Assembly (NCBI RefSeq): GCF_022807995.1
Contig: NZ_CP094351.1
Coordinates: 2,883,001-2,947,000, forward strand
DNA from: Pseudomonas orientalis
GTDB taxonomy: Bacteria > Pseudomonadota > Gammaproteobacteria > Pseudomonadales > Pseudomonadaceae
Length of the DNA stretch: 64,000 nt
Direction of reading: 5' to 3'
In this document: one piece after another, positions 45,801 through 54,319 of the stretch
Position numbering within the stretch: the first letter of the stretch is position 1
Layout of the letters: the number at the start of each line of letters is the position of its first letter
The notes under the pieces: model-generated
Databases searched by the model: none
What the model saw: only the letters and a program-made list of their open reading frames with translations
Told to the model about the DNA's origin: nothing
Position numbers and translations under genes: made by a program

Positions 45801-48438
45801 GCGCGCCCAGGCGTCGCCATTCGTCACCCTGCACATGCTGGACCAGCAACTCGGTCTGCCGGTTGTTGTGGTACACCCGCGCCTGCACAACGCCGTCCTG
45901 CGTTCGAGTTACCTGCCGCACCTCATACACCGCCATTTCGCCGCTGCTGTCGACATGGCATATATGCGACAGGTGCCCATCGGTCGCTACGTATACGCCC
46001 TGGCTGTTGCGTGTCAGCCCCGCGATGCGGGTGTCTGGCACTTTGAAGTGCCCAAACAGCTCGTGGCTCAACTCACTCAGCTCATCGAGGTGGGCAATGT
46101 CCACTTCGCCGGCGATAGCCCGGGTTTCGACCTTGAACGCTTCAAGCGGGCTGCCATACGGTCGCATCGTGTCGGCATCGAACGCATACCAATGGCCATT
46201 CTTGAGCACGGCACCGCCTTCCACCGCCTGGCCGGCAACGTTCAGGGAACCGAGTGCTGCGGCGTCATACTCTTTGCTGACTGCCTTGAGCACGTCGTAA
46301 CTGCCGGAGGCGCCCCTGAGCCGGTTGACGACCTTGGCGCCTTTGGAGAACAGATAAAGGCCACCGCTGCCCACAAGACTGGCTATCCCTCCCAACCCAC
46401 TGACGGGGTTGAGCATCTCGATGCTCGCGACGCCAATCACATTGGCCGCCCTTAACGCCTTGGCGCCGGTGGCCAGGGCAGAACGCCCGATCTTGATCAA
46501 TTTTCCCGCAACGGCGACACCTGCAGTGAGGAAGCCGAATACATCCAATGCGAGATCAAGCGCCCCGTCGCCATAATCGCCCTTCTGAAAATTGACGATG
46601 GCGGATTTGAAGGGGACCAGGTTCAACAAAAACTCACTCAGGGGTTTGGGTCCGCCCTGGAGTTTGTCCAGAGTGGTCTGCCCGCGAGCCTGCTCCTTGA
46701 TGGCAGGGTCGTCGAGTTCAAGGTGTTCGACAAAGGCCTCACCCACCCGGCGGGACCGCTGACTGTCGAAGCTGTTGGGAGGCAAGTCGTTTGCAACGGT
46801 TGCGCGCGCGAAATCAGCCGCGTCACGGGGTATGAACGTTTTGGTGGTGGAAACCCGATTAGCCGTACGTAACTCTTGGTTTTTCGCTCTGGATAAGGCC
46901 GTGCGTTCTATCGTGCCCTTGTTGAAGTTGATTTCATAGGCTTGGGTGAGAGCGCCGTCACGCTGGGTTTTGACCAGCAACCCCGGTTTGTTCGGGCCAG
47001 GGGTTCTGTCGGTAAATCCCCCACCGATGACATAGGAGCCTTCTTGAAAAAAGCTGATAGTGCCGAACTCGACGTTTTTCCGGTCTTCCAAGGGCAGTTG
47101 AGCGATCAAGTGCCTGACCGTAGTAGTGACAGCGGATTTTTTCTGCTCAATTGCGCGGTTAAAGCGCGTTTCAAATGCCTCCCGCACGCCAAACCGGGGG
47201 TTGGCATTCAATGCCGCCAGCACGGTGTGCACATCATCGACCTTGAGTGAGCTGGCGAGGGCGTCCACTTTGAAGGGTCTGGGATTGGGCCAGTCCATCA
47301 TGGCGATATCCAATAGAGAATGGCTCCCCCCAAGTCCCGTTTGCTCGGAAGCCCCCAGGCGTTGATCCGTGCTGAAGATTTTCTCCTCGAAAAAGTTGCC
47401 CAAATCACCAAAACGTTCGATCAGTTTCTCCCGGGCGATGCCCGCGCGCGTGGGCAGTTCCTTGTCCAGCGCGCTGGAGGCAGAGAGCCGGACTTGAAGC
47501 TGTGCGTTAAACGTGACCTGCACAGATTGGAGTTGTGCGAAGAGATAGTCGTCGTTGTTTCTTTTCGTCAGCACCCCGTGGGTAACGCCCCAATCGAGCA
47601 ACGTCGCCATTCCAACGGCTTGGGTTATCGCGGGGGCCGCTGCACGGGCGTTGTCGGCCGTGCTCATGACATCGGCAAAGGCCATTCCAGGGACTTTTCC
47701 AGGGATCTGGGCCTCGATCGTCATTGCTGCGATGGTCAGGCTTGCCCAGGCGTGGCTGCCGACTTTGACTGTCGCCGGAATATCGTTGATCAGAAACTGC
47801 GGCGCCGACCTGGCCAGCAACAGGTAAGCCCCGACGTCCGCAAGGCCGGCGCTGGTTTTGCCTTCGGCGCTCAAGTGATGGGCGAGCCCCTTCACCAGGT
47901 CGCACGGGTGCAGGCCCCAGTAGTGCTCGTTGGACAGATCGAAGCCAGCTATTTTGTGGCGATGGGGATTGCCGATCGACTCCGGGTCCATCTGGAGGGT
48001 GATGCCGGCCAGCAGATAATCCGTGGGGTTGCCGATGCCCTGAAGGCGCTGCTGCAGAGCCTTGCCCATCAGTTGGCCCTGGGGCGAGTCCACCAGCGTT
48101 TCGATTATTCTGGCGGGGTCATTGCCAACCTCTGCCGGCAGCGGTTGGTGATAGCGCAGGAACTCCAGTACGCCGCCTCGAGTTTGCATCACGAGCGGCT
48201 GATCGCCCAGATGGTGAGCGTGGTTGAGGGTGATCAGACGCAAGCGCCGTTGTTCGTCTGCATCCGGGGGAATCGGCCACGACAATGCCCCAGCCAAATG
48301 ACCCAGAGGTGTTTTCGCGGCGCTGCGGGGAGCGGCCTGCTCACTGGGCAAAACCGGCGGAGCGCCAGCATCTGATGGGTGGTCGGGATTGGGAAGTGGC
48401 AGCCGAGTATCCGTAAGGGTGGGGGAAATGCCCGCCAT
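42808..48438 (-). CDS. Giant repeat protein with C-terminal SET domain, putative effector
   Basis: A 1,876-residue protein. Residues ~50-880 resemble the N-terminal regions of large Pseudomonas dermonecrotic/insecticidal-toxin-like proteins (SAPQFLINDIPATVKVGS, VPFKSAIVNFQKGDYGDGA) with hydrophobic stretches near 630-700. Residues 885-1606 are eleven ~60-residue repeats. After a Pro-rich linker, residues ~1747-1860 match a SET methyltransferase domain: GASVWARRDI, YAG (Tyr1765), GNTLSLINTS (usual GNxxRFINHS; His is Thr here) and GEELLVDYGP (Tyr1858). No secretion signal or hrp-type promoter is seen. The start ATG 48438 is preceded by GGACAGG; an upstream TTG could add 24 residues. A eukaryote-directed methyltransferase effector is my inference. 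Confidence 0.75.
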   Translation of the reverse strand: MAGISPTLTDTRLPLPNPDHPSDAGAPPVLPSEQAAPRSAAKTPLGHLAGALSWPIPPDADEQRRLRLITLNHAHHLGDQPLVMQTRGGVLEFLRYHQPLPAEVGNDPARIIETLVDSPQGQLMGKALQQRLQGIGNPTDYLLAGITLQMDPESIGNPHRHKIAGFDLSNEHYWGLHPCDLVKGLAHHLSAEGKTSAGLADVGAYLLLARSAPQFLINDIPATVKVGSHAWASLTIAAMTIEAQIPGKVPGMAFADVMSTADNARAAAPAITQAVGMATLLDWGVTHGVLTKRNNDDYLFAQLQSVQVTFNAQLQVRLSASSALDKELPTRAGIAREKLIERFGDLGNFFEEKIFSTDQRLGASEQTGLGGSHSLLDIAMMDWPNPRPFKVDALASSLKVDDVHTVLAALNANPRFGVREAFETRFNRAIEQKKSAVTTTVRHLIAQLPLEDRKNVEFGTISFFQEGSYVIGGGFTDRTPGPNKPGLLVKTQRDGALTQAYEINFNKGTIERTALSRAKNQELRTANRVSTTKTFIPRDAADFARATVANDLPPNSFDSQRSRRVGEAFVEHLELDDPAIKEQARGQTTLDKLQGGPKPLSEFLLNLVPFKSAIVNFQKGDYGDGALDLALDVFGFLTAGVAVAGKLIKIGRSALATGAKALRAANVIGVASIEMLNPVSGLGGIASLVGSGGLYLFSKGAKVVNRLRGASGSYDVLKAVSKEYDAAALGSLNVAGQAVEGGAVLKNGHWYAFDADTMRPYGSPLEAFKVETRAIAGEVDIAHLDELSELSHELFGHFKVPDTRIAGLTRNSQGVYVATDGHLSHICHVDSSGEMAVYEVRQVTRTQDGVVQARVYHNNRQTELLVQHVQGDEWRRLGAPGGGQITAEHLRAWEALSPEQQASVTRKGFAKKNHLPQKTFEYYVKPDGQLSSTGVIVRDRPAVTSPIKVNETHLRDWQNMTQVERDEMTLDGFIGLHNLRPTTIRSYVRHNGTLTSKGDALVQAADPTRSNQIADDHLRQWDELFAQVDNLLTSEQFATQRGLNPRSWARLVNADGSLTQDGARRLERARQASAIQASTPMADHLRQWQVLPHEQQQSLTREGFARQKNIHPTVFERYVQPDGQLTATGVAARDRAPNTPFHKVTETHLSAWQNLSQSERDALTFKGFSELYHINPNTFKTHVRQNGTLSPIGMDLQGRTTGVVFNTITDDHFRQWKAHAENLDNRVTQAQFITDNRLNSAIWRVWVNVDGSLKKNASARLERAALGQITHMPSAPMKGITAEHLREWQALQAVQQQSLTRKGFARQKNIRPRVFERYVQPDGQLTDIGVALRDRAPNTPFHKVTETHLSAWQSLSQPEREALTLDGFSELYHINPNTFKTYARQDGIPSQAGIELLGRAAGVPPETITDDDLRLWKAHLENPDNPVTQAQFIADNGFHPATWRDWVNPDGSLKKKTLERLERAALVPRTHTPNAPMRVVTAEHLREWEALPAAQQQSLTRQGFTLQKHISRRTFEYYVQPDGKLSSTGVIVRDRATNTPFDRVSDTHITMWIDMTPQARGTMTIEGFAGHHNLNVDTFRTYVRTDGSLKHAGKTLVNRSLLKRPAPAPLDAPQPKVVDLTPHPEAPHGPEAPGPSSVVPPVVIKIEPIVSPPLPRHRIDNTLPILQDPQNPRLSLTQAIEGPIDTIRVTHWNGLLDGLDSATRQRISMQMKASIKDWLRTEGQHQSRFDEILEVVTALDDGGPNRGASVWARRDIAQFEVLGPYAGKYHASEASLFAEQRKQGSRAVLTYLFGTRSGNRSVSALHTGNTLSLINTSQLGTGPAWKSNNVISVAVGKNLTFYVALNDIKKGEELLVDYGPLYNTVPDIAIKPDPVQ
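43621..45786 (-). repeat. Eleven-unit A-B-C protein repeat block
   Basis: Codes residues 885-1606 of the SET protein. Each unit runs HLxxW, then (L/M)TxxGF, then an F/W-xxYV turn and (D/N)GxLxxxG. Units alternate in three classes, A (HLREW.ALPAAQQQSLTR), B (HLSAWQNLSQSERDALT) and C (HFRQW..NxVTQAQF), as ABC-ABC-ABC-AB. The ABC super-unit is about 197-200 residues, so the DNA repeats at ~600 bases (compare 44400 and 45000). A and B units of different super-units are more alike than neighbours. Confidence 0.85.
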
Positions 48439-48630
48439 GATGAGTACCTGTCCATGTAAAAAGATCCAGTCGCACGCGTGCAGCGCGCCTTCGGTGCATT
48501 GCGTGGTCAATCTTGATCAAGAAAATCCGGCCCATGTGTTAACCAATACTTGCACCGGGCTCTGATTGTTTGAACCCGCACCCGGCCAGAGCCCTCCAAC
48601 GCCCATGAATCACGCCCGGGTACTCGCACA

Positions 48631-49977
48631 ATGACGTTCATTTTATGGTTGGCCGTACTGGGCGCTGTATTGCTCACCCTCGCCCTTACCTCCTCCTACC
48701 TGCGCTGGATGCCGGTGACCACCTCGGCGGTGTGCCTGCTGCTGGGGGTCGCCATCGGCCCTTTGGGCGTGGACCTGTTGCACCTGGACGTCAAGGGCTC
48801 CGCTCGCTGGATGGAGCACATCACGGAAGTGGCGGTGCTGTTCTCGCTGTTCGTCAGCGGTTTGAAACTGCGCCTGCCGCTCAGGCACCGCACCTGGCGC
48901 ATCGCCTTTGGCATGGCCGGGCCGGTGATGCTGCTGACCATCCTCGGCACCTGCCTGGCGCTGCATTATCTGTTCGAGTTGTCGTGGGGGGTGTCGCTGC
49001 TGGTGGGCGCGATGCTGGCGCCCACCGACCCGGTGCTGGCCGGCCTGGTTCAGGTCAACAATGCCCAGGACTACGACCCGCTGCGGTTCGGCCTGTCCGG
49101 CGAAGCCGGTTTGAACGACGGTACCGCCTTTCCCTTTGTCATCTTCGGCCTGATGTTCATGCAGCACGGCGGTTTCGATGGCGACTGGTTCGGCGGCTGG
49201 GTGTTGAAAAACCTGCTGTGGGCGGTGCCGGCCGGGCTGTTGACGGGATACTGGATGGGCCGTGGCATCGGGCGTGTGACTTTGCGCCTGCGCCTGATCA
49301 ATGCCGACAGTACCTTGTCACCCAATGACTACCTGACGCTGGCGCTGATCGCCCTGGCCTATGTGAGCGCGGAAGCCATCGGCGGCTATGGCTTCCTGTC
49401 GGTGTTCGCGGCGGGCCTGGGGCTGCGCCAGGCGGAGTTCAAATCCACCGGTTATGCCCAGACACCCGCCGAGCATCTGGCGCAGCCGGTGGTGGGCCAC
49501 CTGGAAATCGAGCCGGAGCAGGCCCTGCACGGTGATGTCAGCCAATTGCAGGACACCCAGATCGCGGCCGGCGTGATGATGGGCGATATGCTGGCCTTTG
49601 GCAGCCTGGTGGAACGCTCGATGGAGGTGTTCCTGGTGACCGTGCTGGGCATCGTGCTGGTCAGCCACTGGGATTGGCGTGCGCTGGCGGTGGCCGCGTT
49701 GCTGTTTTGTGTGATTCGCCCGGTCAGCGTGTTCGCCATGCCTTGGGGCAGCCTGATGAATCGTCGGCAACGCAGCCTGGTCAGTTGGTTCGGCATTCGC
49801 GGAATCGGCAGCATCTACTACCTGTTCTATGCGCTGAACCACGGGCTGATCGGCACCAGCAGCGCCGTGGCCGTGAACCTGACCCTCTCGGTGATTGCGT
49901 TGAGTGTGATGGTGCATGGCCTGAGTACCCAGCCGATGCTGGTGTGGTACGAACGCCGGGCCGCGCAAAAAAATTGA
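48631..49977 (+). CDS. CPA1-family Na+/H+ antiporter
   Basis: A 448-residue inner-membrane antiporter with about 12 membrane helices. The CPA1 core motifs are visible: APTDPVLAGLVQV (the discontinuous-helix TDP) and SGEAGLNDGTAFPFV (the acidic ion-binding ND motif). It would exchange Na+ or K+ for protons in pH and salt homeostasis. It is divergent from the SET-domain gene; the 192-base gap between them contains no obvious operator. Confidence 0.9.
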   Translation: MTFILWLAVLGAVLLTLALTSSYLRWMPVTTSAVCLLLGVAIGPLGVDLLHLDVKGSARWMEHITEVAVLFSLFVSGLKLRLPLRHRTWRIAFGMAGPVMLLTILGTCLALHYLFELSWGVSLLVGAMLAPTDPVLAGLVQVNNAQDYDPLRFGLSGEAGLNDGTAFPFVIFGLMFMQHGGFDGDWFGGWVLKNLLWAVPAGLLTGYWMGRGIGRVTLRLRLINADSTLSPNDYLTLALIALAYVSAEAIGGYGFLSVFAAGLGLRQAEFKSTGYAQTPAEHLAQPVVGHLEIEPEQALHGDVSQLQDTQIAAGVMMGDMLAFGSLVERSMEVFLVTVLGIVLVSHWDWRALAVAALLFCVIRPVSVFAMPWGSLMNRRQRSLVSWFGIRGIGSIYYLFYALNHGLIGTSSAVAVNLTLSVIALSVMVHGLSTQPMLVWYERRAAQKN

Positions 49978-50032
49978 ATCCTGCGCCGCGCCAGGGTTTC
50001 AAACGTTCAGTATCGACAGCGCGAGTCAGCAG

Positions 50033-50380
50033 ATGAAAGAGATAGGTCAACGATTGTGTGAGGAACGCCAGCGCCTGGGCTATTCGCAACAGTTCCTGGC
50101 GCAGGCCGGTGGTGTGACTGTGCGCGAGCAACGCCAATACGAACTGGGCGAAGACCTGCCGCGCGCCGATTACCTGGCGCAATTGGCCGGCCAGGGCGTG
50201 GATGTGGTGTATGTGGTGACCGGCAAGCGCAGCACCGTGGTCAATATCAGTCGGCACCAGGCGCAGACCCTGATGGATAACCGCGTGGTGGGCCAGGAGG
50301 TATCGCTGGACGGTCCGCCTGAAGAAGACCTCTACTTCAAGCTCAGCGATCCCTCCGGCCCGCCGCCGGATCAGTCCTGA
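50033..50380 (+). CDS. XRE-type HTH regulator
   Basis: A 115-residue protein with a Cro/C1-like helix-turn-helix in the first 60 residues (IGQRLCEERQRLGYSQQFLAQAGGVTVREQRQYELGE) and a flexible Pro- and acid-rich tail. It resembles the small XRE proteins often found near phage or toxin genes, but no partner is visible. Its last 10 bases overlap the end of the convergent 44-residue gene. Confidence 0.85.
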   Translation: MKEIGQRLCEERQRLGYSQQFLAQAGGVTVREQRQYELGEDLPRADYLAQLAGQGVDVVYVVTGKRSTVVNISRHQAQTLMDNRVVGQEVSLDGPPEEDLYFKLSDPSGPPPDQS

Positions 50381-50505
50381 TCTTCGGTGTTGCCGACATC
50401 CGCCGCTTCATCCAGATCGTTGAGCGGCACCTCGGCATCGTCCATCAATGAGCCCGGGTCTTCGTTGCCCGGATCGTTGAGTTCTTCGTCCACTTCTTTA
50501 GACAT
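50371..50505 (-). CDS. Very small acidic protein (44 residues)
   Basis: MSKEVDEELNDPGNEDPGSL is the N-terminus; the product is extremely acidic and predicted disordered. AGAGGAG stands 6 bases before the ATG, an excellent ribosome site, so I believe it is real. It lies 11 bases after the 70-residue gene on the same strand, probably co-transcribed, and overlaps the XRE gene tail by 10 bases. I do not recognise a family. Confidence 0.65.
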   Translation of the reverse strand: MSKEVDEELNDPGNEDPGSLMDDAEVPLNDLDEAADVGNTEDQD

Positions 50506-50516
50506 GACTGTCTCCT

Positions 50517-50729
50517 CTAACCGCCTTGGGTGTCGATATCGGCATCGGTTTCAGGCTTGTGCTCAGGCTCAGGCTTGAAGTCCGGGCTGTAGTCGTTTTC
50601 CTTGGCCTTCGGGTCGGTGGTTGGCGTCGGATCCTTGGGGGCATCGGCGGCGGTGCCGGGGGCCGGCTCGCCAATGTCTATCGCCGGGTCATTGCGGTCA
50701 GTGGTCTGGGGATCGTTATCTATGGTCAT
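50517..50729 (-). CDS. Small acidic Pro/Asp-rich protein (70 residues)
   Basis: A 70-residue low-complexity protein rich in Asp, Pro, Thr and Lys (DPQTTDRNDPAIDIGEPAP), predicted disordered, with no signal. AGAGGTG precedes the ATG. It is followed by the 44-residue gene with the same character. Such proteins occur in many pseudomonads near stress genes, but I cannot name a function. Confidence 0.65.
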   Translation of the reverse strand: MTIDNDPQTTDRNDPAIDIGEPAPGTAADAPKDPTPTTDPKAKENDYSPDFKPEPEHKPETDADIDTQGG

Positions 50730-50814
50730 GGCGCACCTCTTTGCAGGCCTGTGGGGAATTTGTACCCCGTAAAGCTAAGGCGCTGCGTTGATGGGCGAAG
50801 TTCCGTCTGATTGC

Positions 50815-51360
50815 TCAGCGCAACGGGTTATCGACCTGGATGTAGAAGGCATAGAAGCCCAACACCAGCCAGAACCCCATGAACAACCACGGCGCCCGCA
50901 TGGAAAACAGCAGCGACTTGCGATAGCCCTTGTGGGTCGACTCCCTTTCGGAAAACAACGGCGACTCATCGTAGGCCATGCCCATCACCGGCTCACTGCG
51001 CAGCAGCTCGCTTTGCTTGTAGTGCCAGTGATCGATGATCTCGTAGGCGGCGCGGATGCCCGGCCAGGCGTTGAGTGAGCTGAGAATTCCCAAAGCGGCG
51101 AGAATCACCGGCACCACCAGGGTGAACAACTTGCCCCACTCCGGGTTCAGGTTGCCCATCCCGGAGACAAAGGCGATGACCAGGAATGACTGTGCGGTGA
51201 GGTAGGCGTCGGTGCGGTTGGCCAGGATGCTGGTTTCGTACTGGATCTCGCGACGATAGAAGTCGAGCCGGTCCTTGGGCGAACCGAAGATCTTGGCATT
51301 GTGCTCGCTGTGGTCGGTCAACGCCGCTTCCGGCGTGTTGGGCGAAATGATTCTAGGCAC
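50815..51360 (-). CDS. Predicted three-helix membrane protein
   Basis: A 181-residue protein that I do not recognise with certainty. A charged N-terminal region (RLDFYRREIQYETSIL) leads into hydrophobic segments at about 53-72, 79-97 and 155-175. The pattern NRTDAYLTAQSFLVIAF recalls a widespread family of small membrane proteins of unknown role. The start is GTG 51360. The gap 51361-51787 after it holds a REPIN and the promoter region of the next gene pair. Confidence 0.6.
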   Translation of the reverse strand: MPRIISPNTPEAALTDHSEHNAKIFGSPKDRLDFYRREIQYETSILANRTDAYLTAQSFLVIAFVSGMGNLNPEWGKLFTLVVPVILAALGILSSLNAWPGIRAAYEIIDHWHYKQSELLRSEPVMGMAYDESPLFSERESTHKGYRKSLLFSMRAPWLFMGFWLVLGFYAFYIQVDNPLR

Positions 51361-51457
51361 GACGGGGCTCCATCAAGTTTCAAGACTCATTAGAAGAAGC
51401 GGCCCGCGGCGAAGTTCAAGTTCGTCGCGCACCAAATCAAGGCACCCTGCGCTCCCA

Positions 51458-51554
51458 GTAGGAGCGAGCTTGCTCGCGAAGATCGTCAACGATGACGCGC
51501 CAACCCCGTTAAACACATTGCTCTTGAGTTCTTCGCGAGCAAGCTCGCTCCTAC
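51458..51554. repeat. REPIN, GTAGGAGCGAG type
   Basis: Inverted pair of GTAGGAGCGAGCTTGCTCGC with GATCGTCAACGATGACGCG between the halves. Short open frames across it are repeat sequence. Confidence 0.9.
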
Positions 51555-51787
51555 AGAGGATTTACCGGTATTGACGGCCGTTCCGGCACACGCCTTGCTT
51601 AATCCATTCATCCGCCGGTAAACAGGAGCATTCGTTACCCCCCGACCCAGAGCCGACTCCATAAGAACATAAGGACCAGGCCTGTTGGCACCGTCAGCCA
51701 CAGGCTCATAAAAAAAGCGTTTTTTAGCGGCAGTGCCCCCAAGCAAGCTGCCAACCAGGCAAGGCTGGGCACTGACAAGGTACTGGA

Positions 51788-53197
51788 ATGGCTCGATCTT
51801 TCTTCGATGAAATGAATGACGCAGACGGCGCCTGCCGTGCGCATTATCAGGATTTCTCCCGCTGGCTGGCCAATACGCCGCCGGAACTGCTGGCCCAGCG
51901 TCGCCGTGAAGCGGATTTGCTGTTCCACCGCGCCGGGATCACCTTCACCCTGTACGGCGACGAGCAAGACACCGAGCGCCTGATCCCCTTCGACATCATC
52001 CCGCGCAGCATTCCGGCCAGCGAATGGCGCGTGATCGAGCGCGGCTGTATCCAGCGGGTCACCGCGTTGAACATGTTTCTCGCCGATATCTACCACGACC
52101 AGCGCATCATCAAGGCCGGAATCATCCCCGCAGACCAGGTGCTGGGCAATGAGGGCTATCAGAAGGCAATGGTCGGCCTGGACCTGCACCGCGACATCTA
52201 CTCGCACATTTCCGGCGTCGACCTGGTGCGCGACGGCGACGGCACCTACTACGTCCTCGAAGACAACCTGCGCACCCCCAGCGGCGTGAGCTACATGCTC
52301 GAAGACCGCAAGATGATGATGCGCCTGTTCCCGGAAGTGTTCGCCCGGCAGCGCATCGCGCCGGTGGACCACTACCCCAACCTGCTGCTCAAGACCCTGA
52401 AAAGCGCCAGCCGGCTGGACAACCCCAACGTCGTCGTACTCACCCCAGGGCGCTTCAACAGTGCCTTCTTCGAGCATGCCTTCCTGGCCCGGGAAATGGG
52501 TGTGGAACTGGTGGAAGGCGCCGACCTGTTCGTGCATGACCTCAAGGTGTTCATGCGCACCACCGACGGCCCCAAGGCGGTGGATGTGATCTACCGGCGC
52601 ATCGATGACGCGTTCCTCGACCCGCAGGCGTTCAACCCCGATTCGATGCTCGGCGTGCCCGGCCTGGTCGCCGCTTACTGCGCGGGCAATGTGGTACTGG
52701 CCAACGCCATCGGCACCGGCGTGGCTGACGACAAGTCGATCTACCCGTATGTACCGGAAATGATCCGCTTCTACCTGGACGAAGAACCCGTCCTGCAGAA
52801 CGTGCCCACCTTCCAGTGCCGCAAGCCTGATGAACTGTCCCATGTGCTGGCCAATCTGGCGCAACTGGTGGTCAAGGAAACCCAGGGTTCGGGCGGCTAC
52901 GGCATGCTGGTGGGCCCGGCTTCCACCACTGCCGAGATCGAAGACTTTCGCCAGCGCATCAAGGCGCGGCCCCATGCCTACATCGCTCAGCCGACCCTGA
53001 GCCTGTCCACCTGCCCGACCTTCGTCGAAAACGGCATCGCGCCGCGGCATATCGACCTGCGCCCGTTCGTGCTCTCGGGCAAGGAAACCCGCCTGGTGCC
53101 CGGCGGCCTGACCCGTGTAGCGCTCAAAGAAGGCTCGCTGATCGTCAATTCGTCGCAAGGCGGCGGAACCAAGGACACCTGGGTGGTGGAGGGCTGA
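51788..53197 (+). CDS. Circularly permuted ATP-grasp protein
   Basis: A 469-residue protein of the circularly permuted ATP-grasp family (former DUF404/DUF407). Typical segments are RLIPFDIIPRSIPASEWRVIE, GTYYVLEDNLRTPSGVSYMLEDR and KETQGSGGYGMLVGP. Members are thought to form a peptide-like bond together with an alpha-E protein, but the product is unknown. The gene is 2 bases before the alpha-E gene, and the two are almost always paired. No transglutaminase or proteasome-like peptidase gene, often part of this system, follows here. Confidence 0.9.
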   Translation: MARSFFDEMNDADGACRAHYQDFSRWLANTPPELLAQRRREADLLFHRAGITFTLYGDEQDTERLIPFDIIPRSIPASEWRVIERGCIQRVTALNMFLADIYHDQRIIKAGIIPADQVLGNEGYQKAMVGLDLHRDIYSHISGVDLVRDGDGTYYVLEDNLRTPSGVSYMLEDRKMMMRLFPEVFARQRIAPVDHYPNLLLKTLKSASRLDNPNVVVLTPGRFNSAFFEHAFLAREMGVELVEGADLFVHDLKVFMRTTDGPKAVDVIYRRIDDAFLDPQAFNPDSMLGVPGLVAAYCAGNVVLANAIGTGVADDKSIYPYVPEMIRFYLDEEPVLQNVPTFQCRKPDELSHVLANLAQLVVKETQGSGGYGMLVGPASTTAEIEDFRQRIKARPHAYIAQPTLSLSTCPTFVENGIAPRHIDLRPFVLSGKETRLVPGGLTRVALKEGSLIVNSSQGGGTKDTWVVEG

Positions 53198-53199
53198 AT

Positions 53200-54150
53200 A
53201 TGTTGAGTAGAACCGCCGCAGATCTGTACTGGATGTCCCGTTACCTGGAACGCGCCGAGAACCTGGCGCGCATGCTGGAGGTCAGTTATTCGCTGTCGTT
53301 GATGCCCCACGCCGGGCGCAGCGATGGGCTCGATGAACTGGCAATGTCGCTGCTTTGCAGCGGCACCCTGGACAGCTACCTTGAGCGCCATCAGCAACTG
53401 GACGCCGAACGCATGCTGCACTTCTTCGCCCTGGATGAAGAAAACCCGGCCAGTATCTACAACTGCCTGCGCGCGGCCCGGGGCAATGCCCATGCGGTGC
53501 GCGGGCGCATCACCGCCGACATGTGGGAAAACCTCAACGCTACCTGGCTGGAAATGCGCAGCATCGCCGCCGGTGGCCTGGCGCGGCATGGCATCAGCCA
53601 TTTCTGTGACTGGGTCAAGCAACGCTCGCACCTGTTTCGCGGCGCAACCTCCGGCACCATCATGCGCAATGACGCCTATCGATTCATTCGCCTGGGCACC
53701 TTCGTCGAACGTGCGGACAACACCCTGCGCCTGCTGGATGCGCGTTATGAAATGTTTGGTGAAGAGTCCGAAGAAGTCAGCGACGTGTCGGCACGCGGCT
53801 ATTACCAGTGGAGCGCGCTGCTGCGAGCGCTGTCCTCGTTTGAAGCCTATACCGAGCTGTATCCGAATGCCCTGAATGCCCGCTCGGTATCCGAGTTGCT
53901 GCTGTTGCGCAGCGACGTGCCGCGCTCGCTGCATGCGTGCATCGAAGAGTTGAACCACATCCTCGCCGACCTGCCCGGCAGTTACGGGCGCACGGCCCAG
54001 CGCCTGGCGGCCGAGTTCGAAGCGCGCCTCAGATACACCGGGATCGATGAAATTCTGGAAGACGGGCTGCACACCCGGCTGACCGACTTTATCGACACCG
54101 TGCGCGACCTGGCGCGGGCGATACAAAGCTCCTATCTGGAAGTGGTCTGA
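53200..54150 (+). CDS. Alpha-E domain protein (DUF403)
   Basis: A 316-residue mostly helical protein of the alpha-E family. It starts MLSRTAADLYWMSRYLERAENLARMLEV, the family signature, and repeats a related RLGTFVERADNTLRLLDAR near residue 165. Two bases separate it from the ATP-grasp gene, so the pair is one transcript and presumably one enzyme system of unknown substrate. Confidence 0.92.
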   Translation: MLSRTAADLYWMSRYLERAENLARMLEVSYSLSLMPHAGRSDGLDELAMSLLCSGTLDSYLERHQQLDAERMLHFFALDEENPASIYNCLRAARGNAHAVRGRITADMWENLNATWLEMRSIAAGGLARHGISHFCDWVKQRSHLFRGATSGTIMRNDAYRFIRLGTFVERADNTLRLLDARYEMFGEESEEVSDVSARGYYQWSALLRALSSFEAYTELYPNALNARSVSELLLLRSDVPRSLHACIEELNHILADLPGSYGRTAQRLAAEFEARLRYTGIDEILEDGLHTRLTDFIDTVRDLARAIQSSYLEVV

Positions 54151-54173
54151 CACTCAACCCAGTACCGCCGTCT

Positions 54174-54271
54174 GTAGGAGCGAGCTTGCTCGCGAAAAAC
54201 GTCAACGATAACGCGTGCTTCCTGAATGAACGCGGTGCCGGTGAGTTTTTCGCGAGCAAGCTCGCTCCTAC
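54174..54271. repeat. REPIN, GTAGGAGCGAG type
   Basis: Inverted pair of GTAGGAGCGAGCTTGCTCGC between the alpha-E gene and the convergent helicase gene, with AACGTCAACGATAACGCG between halves. A remnant of the other REP family follows at about 54282-54301. Confidence 0.9.
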
Positions 54272-54319
54272 AGCGGGTATCAGGGCAAGCCCTCCCACAT
54301 CTGAATGGCGATGAGTCCC

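Noticed and set aside
48439..48630. Possible hrp box for the SET-domain protein
   Set aside because: TGCGTGG at 48499 could be one half, but no GGTTCC-like partner stands at the right distance, so type III control is not supported.
51486..51746. Minus-strand frame before the ATP-grasp gene
   Set aside because: Its middle is the REPIN-encoded SVGASLLAKN peptide, a common artefact of this repeat.
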